From assembly GCF_021117275.1 (NCBI RefSeq), contig NZ_CP088245.1:2455501-2519500 (forward strand): a stretch of 64,000 nucleotides of DNA, in the 5' to 3' direction. The position numbers and the translations under genes were made by a program. The stretch comes from Metabacillus sp. B2-18. GTDB lineage: Bacteria > Bacillota > Bacilli > Bacillales > Bacillaceae. Shown piece by piece: positions 53,131 to 61,204 of this stretch; the first letter of the stretch is position 1, and each line of letters begins with the position of its first letter. The notes beneath the pieces are model-generated. The model ran no database searches and was not told the DNA's origin. It worked only from the letters and a program-made list of their open reading frames with translations.

Positions 53131-54072
53131 TCAATCCTCACCCGCTGTAAGATCAAGCACGAACTCACCCGGAATCGGTCTTCCAGCTCCAATAGAAGTT
53201 GACTGCTTGGATTTTTGTTTAGAAGACTGGTTGTCATGATAAGAATCAATTTCTTCAATGGTTAATAAAGACTCATTTTTCCAGTTTTTAAGAATTCCAA
53301 CAATATAGTTTAGCCTTCGCTTGTTATTAGCACAGGCAATACCCATTGCTTTTAGTACGACATCTTTAGGGTGTAAAAAGCAGGAATTCTCTAACCAGGA
53401 TAACAGCTGGTGTTTGGCATTTATGTTTGATAAGCCAAATCCATTGCTGTCCCAGAACTCTACGATTTCGTTTATATCTTTTGATTTTTGACTTTGTTGG
53501 TCATCATCACTATTTGAATTCTCTTCAGAGGATTGTTTTTCTTCCCCAGTTTCCGTAACACAAGGGCGAGAGATTTCTTCAATTTGATCATGTTCAGTTG
53601 CATTGATTGTATGTTCTTCACCCTTATGGCTCATTTCTTTCTCTACTTCTTTATTACAATAAGAATCATATAAGCGAACGATTTCCTCTCTTTCAATTCC
53701 TTCGCAAACATACGAAATAAGCGAGGTATCCTTGACCTCTTTTAATTCTTTTGTCATACAATCCATGATTGGTTTTCCGCCCCTATGAAGGTTATTTTTC
53801 CCCCAGTTTTTTATGGCGATTTCACATGTTTCTGGATTGTACCGAATTAATTTGTGATGTGTACAAAAACGTTCTATTAATGATTCCACCTGTTCAATCG
53901 TATAATCTAATTCGAGTGCCATTTCTTTTGTTGTTATTTCATAGATTCCAATTTGCGTCGTTTTTTCATTTGTCAGTAAATACATGTAAAATAATTTATC
54001 ATCCGAAGACATCTTCTCTAAATTAAATGAAGATCGCCAAAATCCAGTTAACACCATACGAAATTTTGCCAT
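53131..54072 (-). CDS. DnaD-domain protein
   Basis: 313 aa. An N-terminal winged-helix-like region (1-95) is followed by a low-complexity acidic linker (about 140-205, rich in Glu, Ser, Asp, Gln). A DnaD C-terminal domain follows (about 205-280: EIVEFWDSNGFGLSNINAKHQ; YIVGILKNWKNESLLT, matching the YxxxILxxW motif). DnaD/DnaB-type proteins load helicase at origins and are common in phages and plasmids. No terminase, integrase or origin is visible here. Confidence 0.78.
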   Translation of the reverse strand: MAKFRMVLTGFWRSSFNLEKMSSDDKLFYMYLLTNEKTTQIGIYEITTKEMALELDYTIEQVESLIERFCTHHKLIRYNPETCEIAIKNWGKNNLHRGGKPIMDCMTKELKEVKDTSLISYVCEGIEREEIVRLYDSYCNKEVEKEMSHKGEEHTINATEHDQIEEISRPCVTETGEEKQSSEENSNSDDDQQSQKSKDINEIVEFWDSNGFGLSNINAKHQLLSWLENSCFLHPKDVVLKAMGIACANNKRRLNYIVGILKNWKNESLLTIEEIDSYHDNQSSKQKSKQSTSIGAGRPIPGEFVLDLTAGED

Positions 54073-54235
54073 CTTTTCATCACTACCCTTTTATAAATTA
54101 AATGTTCTTTCACCTCTTATATAGAAAAAAAGAAGATTACAGTAGCGGTTTGAAATGTAAATTTTTTGTGAAGATAAAACTGGTGTGATGATTACGATTT
54201 TGATAAGGGTTTAAATTTTGTGTTAGAAAATAAAA
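54073..54235. other. Intergenic region before DnaD-like gene
   Basis: Promoter region of the 313-aa gene (minus strand). A CTTATATAGAA stretch recurs upstream of both DnaD-like genes (about 53025-53040 and 54115-54128), as if duplicated with them. Confidence 0.35.
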
Positions 54236-54265
54236 AACGCTCCTTTACGGCTTGTAAGGAACGTT
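54236..54265 (-). terminator. Terminator following a short reading frame
   Basis: AACGTTCCTTAC / GTAAAGGAGCGTT stem with a 5-nt loop on the minus strand, then TTTTT. It lies 8 nt after the stop of the open frame at 54274-54447. Confidence 0.75.
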
Positions 54266-54273
54266 GATCTTTT

Positions 54274-54447
54274 CTATTGAGTTTGTTTTAGAAGATAAAC
54301 TACCACTACAACAAAGTTTTCAATTTTGAGAATGGCAGCTCTTTCTAGATTATCCTCTATACTAGGGTTGTAAGCTTTTTTGTTGTTGTTTTTCTTTTTA
54401 TTATTCTTCTTTTTCTTTTTTGGCCACGTATCGTAAAAAAAGATTTC
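54274..54447 (-). CDS. Possible small Lys/Asn-rich protein without a normal start codon
   Basis: 57 codons are open between TGA (54450-54448) and TAG (54274). The frame is Lys/Asn-rich then Ile/Val-rich (PSIEDNLERAAILKIE, then NFVVVVVYLLKQTQ). AGGTGAG precedes it, but no ATG, GTG or TTG occurs in frame. The terminator directly after the stop suggests a real gene, perhaps with a rare start codon or an upstream frameshift in the T7 or A-rich tracts. It could also be a decayed gene. Confidence 0.35.
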   Translation of the reverse strand, partial: EIFFYDTWPKKKKKNNKKKNNNKKAYNPSIEDNLERAAILKIENFVVVVVYLLKQTQ

Positions 54448-54725
54448 TCACCTAAATTTTATATCTACTATTTAAAGCATCTACGGAAATAAATATGTTC
54501 AAATTTAAGATGTTGAAATACAGATTAACTCAATGACTTACATATAGATAAATGGTTTAACATATTTTTAAACATTTGGTTCTGTTAAAATTTAATGTTG
54601 ATAATTCCATACTATTAAGGGGAACCCATTATTTATGGATTCCCCTTTAGTTCAATAGGTGAAACTACTGTTGAGTATTGCCTTATAATATTTATTACAA
54701 GATCTCTTTGGAGTGAAAGATTTTT

Positions 54726-55295
54726 TTAGTTATCATTCCAATGATATATTATTTGCACAACGCCAGAGGAAAATGTTCTTGTATTAACCATTTTTAAATT
54801 TATCCTCTGTTTTAAATCAATAAACAACGGTTTTCCTTCTCCCAAAACAACAGGGTGAATAGATAATCTAAATTCATCAACAAGCCCCAAATTTATAAAA
54901 GTTGTAATGAGACTCGCTCCACCATAAAGCCAGATGTCTTTACCAGACTTTTTCTTCAATTTATTTACTTCTTCAAGAAGATTATCATTTATAAATATTG
55001 CTTGATTATGTATCTCATTTTGTGTTCTGGAAAAAACATATTTCTTTTTACTATGAACCAATTTCCAAATTTCCTTTTCGGTATCAGGGTCTTCATTTTT
55101 TGGAATATATTGTCCCCATAAATCATAGCTTTTTCTACCATATAAAATAGTATCAATTTGATTTAAGAAATCAGTAAACCCCATATCAGGGTCCATAATG
55201 CACCAATCAACTTCTCCATTTTTCCCTTCAATAAAACCATCTAAAGTAACTGCTAAATCTAAAATTATTCTTCTCTGTTTTACGTTATTTGTCAT
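54726..55295 (-). CDS. Dihydrofolate reductase-like (RibD C-terminal) family protein
   Basis: 189 aa, start after AAAAGGATGAATAGTT. RRIILDLAVTLDGFIEGKNGEVDW, ILYGRKSYDLWG and KDIWLYGGASLITTFI match the RibD-C/DHFR-like fold of YyaP/YwjB proteins, which bind NADPH. The substrate is unknown and a folate role should not be assumed. Standing alone on the minus strand. Confidence 0.85.
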   Translation of the reverse strand: MTNNVKQRRIILDLAVTLDGFIEGKNGEVDWCIMDPDMGFTDFLNQIDTILYGRKSYDLWGQYIPKNEDPDTEKEIWKLVHSKKKYVFSRTQNEIHNQAIFINDNLLEEVNKLKKKSGKDIWLYGGASLITTFINLGLVDEFRLSIHPVVLGEGKPLFIDLKQRINLKMVNTRTFSSGVVQIIYHWNDN

Positions 55296-55517
55296 AACTA
55301 TTCATCCTTTTACCATTCAGATTTGATCCTTCTGTCCCGTTGACCTTGTCAACCTTAACGAACATTTGTTCTAATGTTAATTATATCAAGAATTCGGATA
55401 GGTATCAAATATCAACCTTTACCTTTAACAGAGCCAATCATTTATAAACGTGCAGTAAATCGTAGAAAAGTACTACTAATTATGTTCATAAAAAACTCTT
55501 CTTCTTAGTAAGTTTAC

Positions 55518-55532
55518 CTGTAAGCGTTTTAT
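55518..55532 (+). promoter_or_regulatory. cre box upstream of the exported esterase
   Basis: CTGTAAGCGTTTTAT fits 14 of 15 positions of the cre consensus, about 57 nt upstream of the start codon. Confidence 0.6.
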
Positions 55533-55588
55533 TTTATAGAGAGAGGATGTATATCTTGGTTTTATTATAAATGAAGGAGGTAATATTT

Positions 55589-56896
55589 ATGTTAAAAAGC
55601 TTAAGAATTTTCATGCTTGTTATTTTAACATCTGTACTATTATGTTCCTTTAGTCTTGGTGCATTTGCAAAGGGAGAAAAAGCAGACACATCCTATCGAA
55701 GTGTAATTGAGATACATGATTGGGGTGCAGCTATTACTAAACTGATTTTGAAAATTGGTAAACCTGTGCCTAAAGAATCTATTACAACTGATACATTTAA
55801 GGTACATGTTACAAGAAGCGATGATAGACTAGCATCACCACAATTAGAGGAAGGTTTTAGAGAGGTAACAAATGCCTATGTTGCTGATCAAAATGGAAAC
55901 CCTGCAGTAAGAGGTAAATATGTGGTTTTAGAAATGAAGATTGGACCTACTGTTTCACTAGGTTCCCCTCTCAACTATTATGCTGGGTTTAATGATTGGA
56001 TACAATCAGATTATACTATTACTCAAGAAAAAGACATAAAAATGAATGCTGGTAAATTCGGCACAATTTCTGGATTAGTGATTGATACCTTTGCAGGAGA
56101 AACGAGAGAAATAGTTGATGAATTCTCAGCTGGTCAGGCAACATACAAGGACATTACATTAACGTATGCAGATTATGCACCAGCAAAAGATAAGAGGAAA
56201 AATCCTTTAATCATCTGGTTGCATGGCGGTGGTGAAGGTGGTACCGATCCAACTATTCCATTATCCGCTAATAAAGCTACTTCCTTTGCAACGGCAAACA
56301 TTCAATCTTATTTTAACGGTGCTTATGTATTAGTTCCACAAACACCTACGAGATGGATGGAGGGCATTTCAGGAGGAGCTGATGGAACTTCTATTTACCA
56401 AGAAGCTCTTATTTCATTAATTAAGGATTATGTCGCTACTAATCCTGATATCGATCCTAATAGAATCTACATTGGCGGTGCCTCAAACGGTGGATACATG
56501 ACAATGTTAATGGTTCGGGACTATCCAGGATATTTTGCAGCAGCATTTCCAGTTTGTGAAGGTTTAAATAATCCTTTAGTTTCTGATGGAGATATTTTAA
56601 ATATGTCTCAAACACCAATTTGGTTTGTTCATGCAAAAAATGATCGAACTTTACCTCCAGAAAGCAATGCAATTCCAACCTATAATCGTTTACTAGAAGC
56701 TGGAGCTAAGAATGTTCATTTAACACTTTTTGATAATGTTCAAGATACTTCAGGTTTATATAAAAATGCTGACGGTACACCATATGAATACAATGGTCAC
56801 TGGTCGTGGATTTATGTTTATAATAACGAAGTAAAAACAACCATTAATGGTGAAACAACTACTCTAATGGAGTGGATGGCTGCACAGTCTCGTTAA
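55589..56896 (+). CDS. Exported alpha/beta hydrolase (Est1-like esterase)
   Basis: About 435 aa from ATG 55589. AAGGAGG lies at the right distance from this codon and inside the reading frame of the ATG six codons upstream. Signal peptide (about 1-28, ending GAFA). An Ig-like N-terminal domain (about 35-175) precedes the alpha/beta hydrolase domain: oxyanion loop IIWLHGGGEGG, nucleophile Ser in GGASNGGY, Asp in HAKNDRT and a C-terminal His in YNGHWSW. Predicted peptidase/esterase group; it may remove acyl or feruloyl groups from plant polymers. Confidence 0.8.
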   Translation: MLKSLRIFMLVILTSVLLCSFSLGAFAKGEKADTSYRSVIEIHDWGAAITKLILKIGKPVPKESITTDTFKVHVTRSDDRLASPQLEEGFREVTNAYVADQNGNPAVRGKYVVLEMKIGPTVSLGSPLNYYAGFNDWIQSDYTITQEKDIKMNAGKFGTISGLVIDTFAGETREIVDEFSAGQATYKDITLTYADYAPAKDKRKNPLIIWLHGGGEGGTDPTIPLSANKATSFATANIQSYFNGAYVLVPQTPTRWMEGISGGADGTSIYQEALISLIKDYVATNPDIDPNRIYIGGASNGGYMTMLMVRDYPGYFAAAFPVCEGLNNPLVSDGDILNMSQTPIWFVHAKNDRTLPPESNAIPTYNRLLEAGAKNVHLTLFDNVQDTSGLYKNADGTPYEYNGHWSWIYVYNNEVKTTINGETTTLMEWMAAQSR

Positions 56897-57025
56897 GATT
56901 TTGTAATGTGTAATTGATAGCATTACATCAAATCGTAAAGCATCTTCTATATTCCTAAATAGTGTTTGTTTTAAGGAATGTATGCAAAAAAATTACATTT
57001 TAGCAAAAAACCAAAGGTATAAAAA

Positions 57026-57063
57026 AATAAGCGTTTTCTCCTTCACCCGAGAAACCGCTTATT
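57026..57063. terminator. Bidirectional terminator between the two esterase genes
   Basis: AATAAGCG-TTTTCTC / GAGAAA-CCGCTTATT stem between convergent genes, with A- and T-tracts on both sides. Confidence 0.82.
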
Positions 57064-57099
57064 TTCGTTTATTTGTCTTCGAAACTATCAAATGGATTC

Positions 57100-58413
57100 C
57101 TACTTTTTTAAAGACTGCTCCGCTAGCCATTCCATTAAGGTTGTTGTTTTTCCATTAATGGTGTTTGTTACCTCATTGTTGTATACATAAATCCATGACC
57201 AATGTCCATCATATTCGTACGGAGTACCGTCACTGTTTTTATAGAGACCTGAAGTGTCAATTACATGATCGAATAGAGATAGATGAACATCTTTTGCACC
57301 CGCTTCAATTAATCTGTTATAGGTTGGAACTGTATATAGATTCGGATCAACTACCGTGTCGGTTTTGGCAGCAATAAACCAGATAGGAAGATTCTTCATT
57401 TTTTGTATTTCTTCATTCTTAATCAATGAATCTTTTAGCGCTTCACAGGTTGGGAAGGCAGCTGCGAAATACTCCGGATAGTCCCGTATCATCAGCATGG
57501 TCATATAGCCACCATTAGAATCTCCACCAATATAAATTCTACTCTGATCAATATTCTTATTCTGTGAAACATAATCTTCAATTAATGCCATTAGTGCTTT
57601 TTGATATTTCGAGGTACCATCTCCAAATTCAGTGTAACCATCCATCCAAAAACTAGGTGTTTGAGGAGCTAATATATAGGCACCATCAAAATAGGCTTGG
57701 ATTTCTTCAGATGCAAAGTTTGCGGCTTTGTTCCCGGCGATGGCTATGGTTGGGTCTGTACCTCCTTCTCCAGCTCCATGTAACCAAATGACTAGTGGAT
57801 TTTCCCCATTATTTTTTGCTGGAGAATAATCAGCATAGGTTAAAGTAACATTGTCATATGTTGCTTTGCCGGTTCTGAAATCATCGACAAGCTCTCTCGT
57901 TCCACCTATGTATGTATCTATAACTAACCCTGAAATCGTTCCATCACTGGTTTGGATATTCTTTTGTTGTGTAATCGTGTATTTATTATCGGTCCAATCG
58001 TTAAAACCAGTCCCCGCCCAATCGTAGTTGATTGCAGAAGAAAGTGATAAGGTTGGGGAAATCTCCATTTCTAAAACAGCATATTGCCCCATCTTCACGG
58101 CTGGTTTCCCAAGCTTATCTGATACATAAGCATTCTTTACTATTCGATTACCTTCTTGTAAGAATGGATGTGCTAATCTATGATCATATCTTTCTACATG
58201 AACATGAAAGGTCTCTTTCGTAACCGAATCTGCTGGAACAGGTTTTCCTAAATAAACGATTACTTTTGTCATGGCTGCTCCCCAATCCTCAATTTTTGTA
58301 ACCGTTTGATAAGAAGGTTGTGTTTTTACTTCTGGTTTAAAAGTATGATTCGTTACGTCTGCTGAACCTAATTGCGTTAGAGATTTCTCCGATCTATTCT
58401 TCTTATTCTCCAT
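57100..58413 (-). CDS. Cytosolic paralogue of the Est1-like esterase
   Basis: 437 aa, same domain order as the exported enzyme (IEDWGAAMTKVIVYLGKPVP; VIWLHGAGEGGTDPT; nucleophile in GGDSNGGYMTM; AAKTDTVVDP; YDGHWSWIYVYNNEV). The signal peptide is replaced by a charged leader (MENKKNRSEKSLTQ), so it should stay inside the cell. The two genes face each other across one terminator. A cre box lies just upstream. The pair could cleave acylated saccharides outside and, after import, inside the cell. Confidence 0.8.
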   Translation of the reverse strand: MENKKNRSEKSLTQLGSADVTNHTFKPEVKTQPSYQTVTKIEDWGAAMTKVIVYLGKPVPADSVTKETFHVHVERYDHRLAHPFLQEGNRIVKNAYVSDKLGKPAVKMGQYAVLEMEISPTLSLSSAINYDWAGTGFNDWTDNKYTITQQKNIQTSDGTISGLVIDTYIGGTRELVDDFRTGKATYDNVTLTYADYSPAKNNGENPLVIWLHGAGEGGTDPTIAIAGNKAANFASEEIQAYFDGAYILAPQTPSFWMDGYTEFGDGTSKYQKALMALIEDYVSQNKNIDQSRIYIGGDSNGGYMTMLMIRDYPEYFAAAFPTCEALKDSLIKNEEIQKMKNLPIWFIAAKTDTVVDPNLYTVPTYNRLIEAGAKDVHLSLFDHVIDTSGLYKNSDGTPYEYDGHWSWIYVYNNEVTNTINGKTTTLMEWLAEQSLKK

Positions 58414-58433
58414 TATGATTTACCTCCCTTTTT

Positions 58434-58448
58434 TGAATGCGTTTGCAT
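58434..58448 (-). promoter_or_regulatory. cre-like box upstream of the cytosolic esterase
   Basis: ATGCAAACGCATTCA on the minus strand matches the classical TGNAARCGNWWNCA core, 21 nt upstream of the start codon. Confidence 0.58.
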
Positions 58449-58524
58449 TGGATTCTTGATTTTAGACAAACGTACTACTAAATGTACAATTTTGTTATTT
58501 AACTCGCCTTAATAGATCCTCTAA

Positions 58525-58790
58525 CTAGTCAACACTTTTGACAATATAGGTAGGAATTGAATTACTTGATTCTTCAAATGAAGCATTTCCATAAGTTACT
58601 CCTAAAGAGTCAATACCAGTATTACTTGCCTTGCCCCAATAATATCATGGTTTCTGTTACCAATCATAATAAAATTATCTAGTGTTTGTTCACTGTACTT
58701 TCTAAAGCTTTAGTAGCAATATAGCCTCTTATTTCCCCCGACTCTCCAATTATAGGTATCTTATATAGTTCATAATTCAGTCTTCATACA
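58525..58790 (-). pseudogene. HAD-family phosphatase remnant
   Basis: With one frameshift the minus strand reads LDNFIMIGNRNHDIIGAR then IDSLGVTYGNASFEESSN and IPTYIVKSVD followed by a stop. This is the C-terminal third of a phosphoglycolate-phosphatase-like HAD protein, with motif IV GD changed to GN. Preceding DNA (IIGESGEIRGYIATKALES) may be further degraded HAD sequence. Confidence 0.6.
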
Positions 58791-58830
58791 GAAGATGATG
58801 ACTAAACTTTGTATAAAGATAGAGAGCAAT

Positions 58831-58855
58831 GGTCTTCATTCAGGGGATGAAGACC
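58831..58855 (-). terminator. Hairpin downstream of the DUF262-DUF1524 gene
   Basis: GGTCTTCAT / ATGAAGACC, perfect 9-bp stem with a 7-nt loop but no T-run. Confidence 0.45.
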
Positions 58856-58891
58856 AAAATTCTATTATAACACAATAAAGAACAAACGTTC

Positions 58892-60814
58892 CTACAAAAT
58901 CCCCAAATACTCCTCCAACACCCGAATCATCTCCACCTGATGTTCCTTCGCCAATTCATCATTCCAACTCTCATTTTCATAAATTAAAGCCATCTTCAAT
59001 GAATCTAGCTTTTCTCGATTATTATTAATAAACCGTTGACGTTTTTCGTTAAACGGTAAATTACTATATTCTGAATTAACACTTCTGGAAACTAAGGCAA
59101 GGTTTCCGAATTTGTTTAATTGCTCTTGAGATACTGTGTTTGTATCGGTCATTTTCTGATTTTGTGGGGAAATATGTTCCACAGAGTTTTTGGCTGTTAC
59201 TTTAAATTCTCTCCACTTGTTTCCCTTGTTTGCGTATTTCTCCCAAAGAACATACTCCAGCTTGTAAAACCAGTAATGAGGAAATTCTGTTCCAAGCTCC
59301 TCGTGTAAAATCTTTGTACTTAGTGTTGTTTTATAATCATGTTTTTCTAGAAAATGTCTAGTTCGCTCGATTAAGGTTTCGTCATCTTTAACCGCACATA
59401 GCAAGTGATTGTCTAGGTGCTTTAAATATGTATAGCTATCCTTCCCGTTGTTCTCTATTAAATAATGTAAATAAGGAGTTAACCAATAGTGTGTAGTAAT
59501 TTGTTGGGAGTGATATAACACGCTTTGCAAAAGAGCCTCTCCCCGAGCTGTTGGTTCTCCTCTTTGCAATGAGTAATAAATATTTCTTCCATTTTTATTA
59601 GCATTTTTATATGTTCTTCGAATTGAATGGATTTCATGATCCTTAGGGCCAACCCATTTAATCACATGTTTATCAAAATAATAGCGAACTTTCCACAATA
59701 GCTCGATAAATTCCTTAATATCTTCATCTTTAACTGATTTTGTTAAAAAGTTCTCCGAAAAGATTATCAATATTTCTTTATCCGAAATTTTCGGGATATC
59801 ATTTTGCTTTTTCTTTGCTAAATATATTCGTAATGTATGCTGCAGAAGCATGGGAAACGTCATAATGCTCCTTACGTCTTCACTATCATATTCGTCTTCA
59901 TCATGTTTCTCCTCATCATTAAAGCTAGCACGAACATCCTCAGACTCTAATATATCTAACAAAGTCATAGACTCGTTGTTTTCTTCCTCATTCTCGTCGA
60001 TTGCTGCTAACACTTTGGTCGCATCAGCCAATTGTTCCTCGCCAACCTTGGCAGCTTCCTGGTCAAATAAAGGAGTCGTTTTGATATGAGTTAGATCTTT
60101 AATATTTTTCTCAATATATTGATTCATATTTGCGCAAGCATCCCATAAGTTGCTGTACTTCATGCGGTCTTTTGCCTGAAGTTTATCTAGAAATCTAGCT
60201 TTCAAAATTTCATGATGCTGCAATTGAATGCCACGGTTGTTAATCACTTCAAACAATTTATTTAAATCGGTTTGCTCTGGTACCTCGGTAAAAACCAATT
60301 GAACCTTCTCATATATAAACTTAGCTATCTTGGCTGCATTCCCAGGTTTAACCCCCTCAAATTCAGAGTGAAATCGTCTAATTAATGCTAGTGCGTCATC
60401 AATATTGGCCGTTATATCTACGTTTTTAGTTCCGTTAATTAATAACTGAAATTTCTCATTGATTACCTCACGAATCGCAAAGTTTATTCGATTCTCTTCC
60501 TCATTTTCAATAAACGATTTTAGAGCACCAGCAAATACGATCGAAATCATCCAAAGTGTTGTAAATCGTTGCTGCCCATCGATTAAATCATATACCTTTC
60601 TTTGTTGGGTAGAAACGCATGAATTTTCAACAACGAGAACACCACCTAAGTAAAATAGCTCTTTTTCGTCATTAAAAGCAGCTTCTATATCTTCTAATAA
60701 CGTCTTCACTTGTCCTTCTTGCCAAACATATAATCTCTGATAAATCGGGATATTAAAAAGAAATTGTTTTTCTACTAAACTCTTTAATGTGACTAAATTA
60801 GACTGTATTTCCAT
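58892..60814 (-). CDS. DUF262-DUF1524 protein (GmrSD-type modification-dependent nuclease)
   Basis: About 640 aa from ATG 60814, 7 nt after AAGGAGA; the upstream ATG precedes that site. The N-terminal DUF262 domain (ParB-like NTPase fold) has IPIYQRLYVW, LGGVLVVEN and DLIDGQQRFTTLWMI (about 75-90). The C-terminal DUF1524 HNH domain has SVEHISPQNQ (about 550), FGNLALVSRSVNSEYSNLPFNEKR and a helical end. In GmrSD, DUF262 hydrolyses nucleotide and senses modified DNA while DUF1524 cuts. It is the downstream partner of a second DUF262 gene that is frameshifted. Confidence 0.87.
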   Translation of the reverse strand: MEIQSNLVTLKSLVEKQFLFNIPIYQRLYVWQEGQVKTLLEDIEAAFNDEKELFYLGGVLVVENSCVSTQQRKVYDLIDGQQRFTTLWMISIVFAGALKSFIENEEENRINFAIREVINEKFQLLINGTKNVDITANIDDALALIRRFHSEFEGVKPGNAAKIAKFIYEKVQLVFTEVPEQTDLNKLFEVINNRGIQLQHHEILKARFLDKLQAKDRMKYSNLWDACANMNQYIEKNIKDLTHIKTTPLFDQEAAKVGEEQLADATKVLAAIDENEEENNESMTLLDILESEDVRASFNDEEKHDEDEYDSEDVRSIMTFPMLLQHTLRIYLAKKKQNDIPKISDKEILIIFSENFLTKSVKDEDIKEFIELLWKVRYYFDKHVIKWVGPKDHEIHSIRRTYKNANKNGRNIYYSLQRGEPTARGEALLQSVLYHSQQITTHYWLTPYLHYLIENNGKDSYTYLKHLDNHLLCAVKDDETLIERTRHFLEKHDYKTTLSTKILHEELGTEFPHYWFYKLEYVLWEKYANKGNKWREFKVTAKNSVEHISPQNQKMTDTNTVSQEQLNKFGNLALVSRSVNSEYSNLPFNEKRQRFINNNREKLDSLKMALIYENESWNDELAKEHQVEMIRVLEEYLGIL

Positions 60815-61199
60815 TTTCAATCTCCTTAACAAATGTATCCATCCAGCTTACTTTAAAATCGAAATTGTTTTTACCGTAAAAGGTCAAAATCCTCTCTATA
60901 TAATAACCTCGCACACCCTTAACATGTTCAATACTTACTTTCGTGTAAGTATCGACTTTTTCTGAACAACGTAATAAAAACGTAAACACTTCTTCTGGTG
61001 TAAACGCATGACTAATCACATCAAGCAGGTTATTTTCGCTATCCTTTAAAAAATTCATCGGTGCTTGCTTCACTACATTTTGTTTTTCTAATCGAATTGC
61101 TCCAAGCAAATGATCTAGCCATAGCGAAAAACGAAACAACTGCTGTTCACCGAATTTGTCATAATACATCAGATTCGCCAGAATGAACAATTCCTTCAA
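60798..61199 (-). CDS. C-terminal fragment of the split DUF262 gene
   Basis: 133 codons from a TTG at 61199. Helical, with FGEQQLFRFSLWLDHLLGAI and a Lys/Phe-rich end. No ribosome-binding site is evident, as expected for an internal part of a larger gene. It overlaps the downstream DUF262-DUF1524 start by 17 nt. Confidence 0.6.
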   Translation of the reverse strand: MKELFILANLMYYDKFGEQQLFRFSLWLDHLLGAIRLEKQNVVKQAPMNFLKDSENNLLDVISHAFTPEEVFTFLLRCSEKVDTYTKVSIEHVKGVRGYYIERILTFYGKNNFDFKVSWMDTFVKEIENGNTV

Positions 61200-61204
61200 G
61201 TAAA

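Noticed and set aside
53025..53258. Minus-strand frame overlapping the end of the DnaD gene
   Set aside because: It overlaps in another frame the well-supported DnaD C-terminus and has no independent evidence.
52004..54072. Prophage or integrative element based on DnaD-like genes
   Set aside because: No integrase, terminase, structural genes or attachment-site repeats are visible; two DnaD-like proteins alone do not support a prophage.
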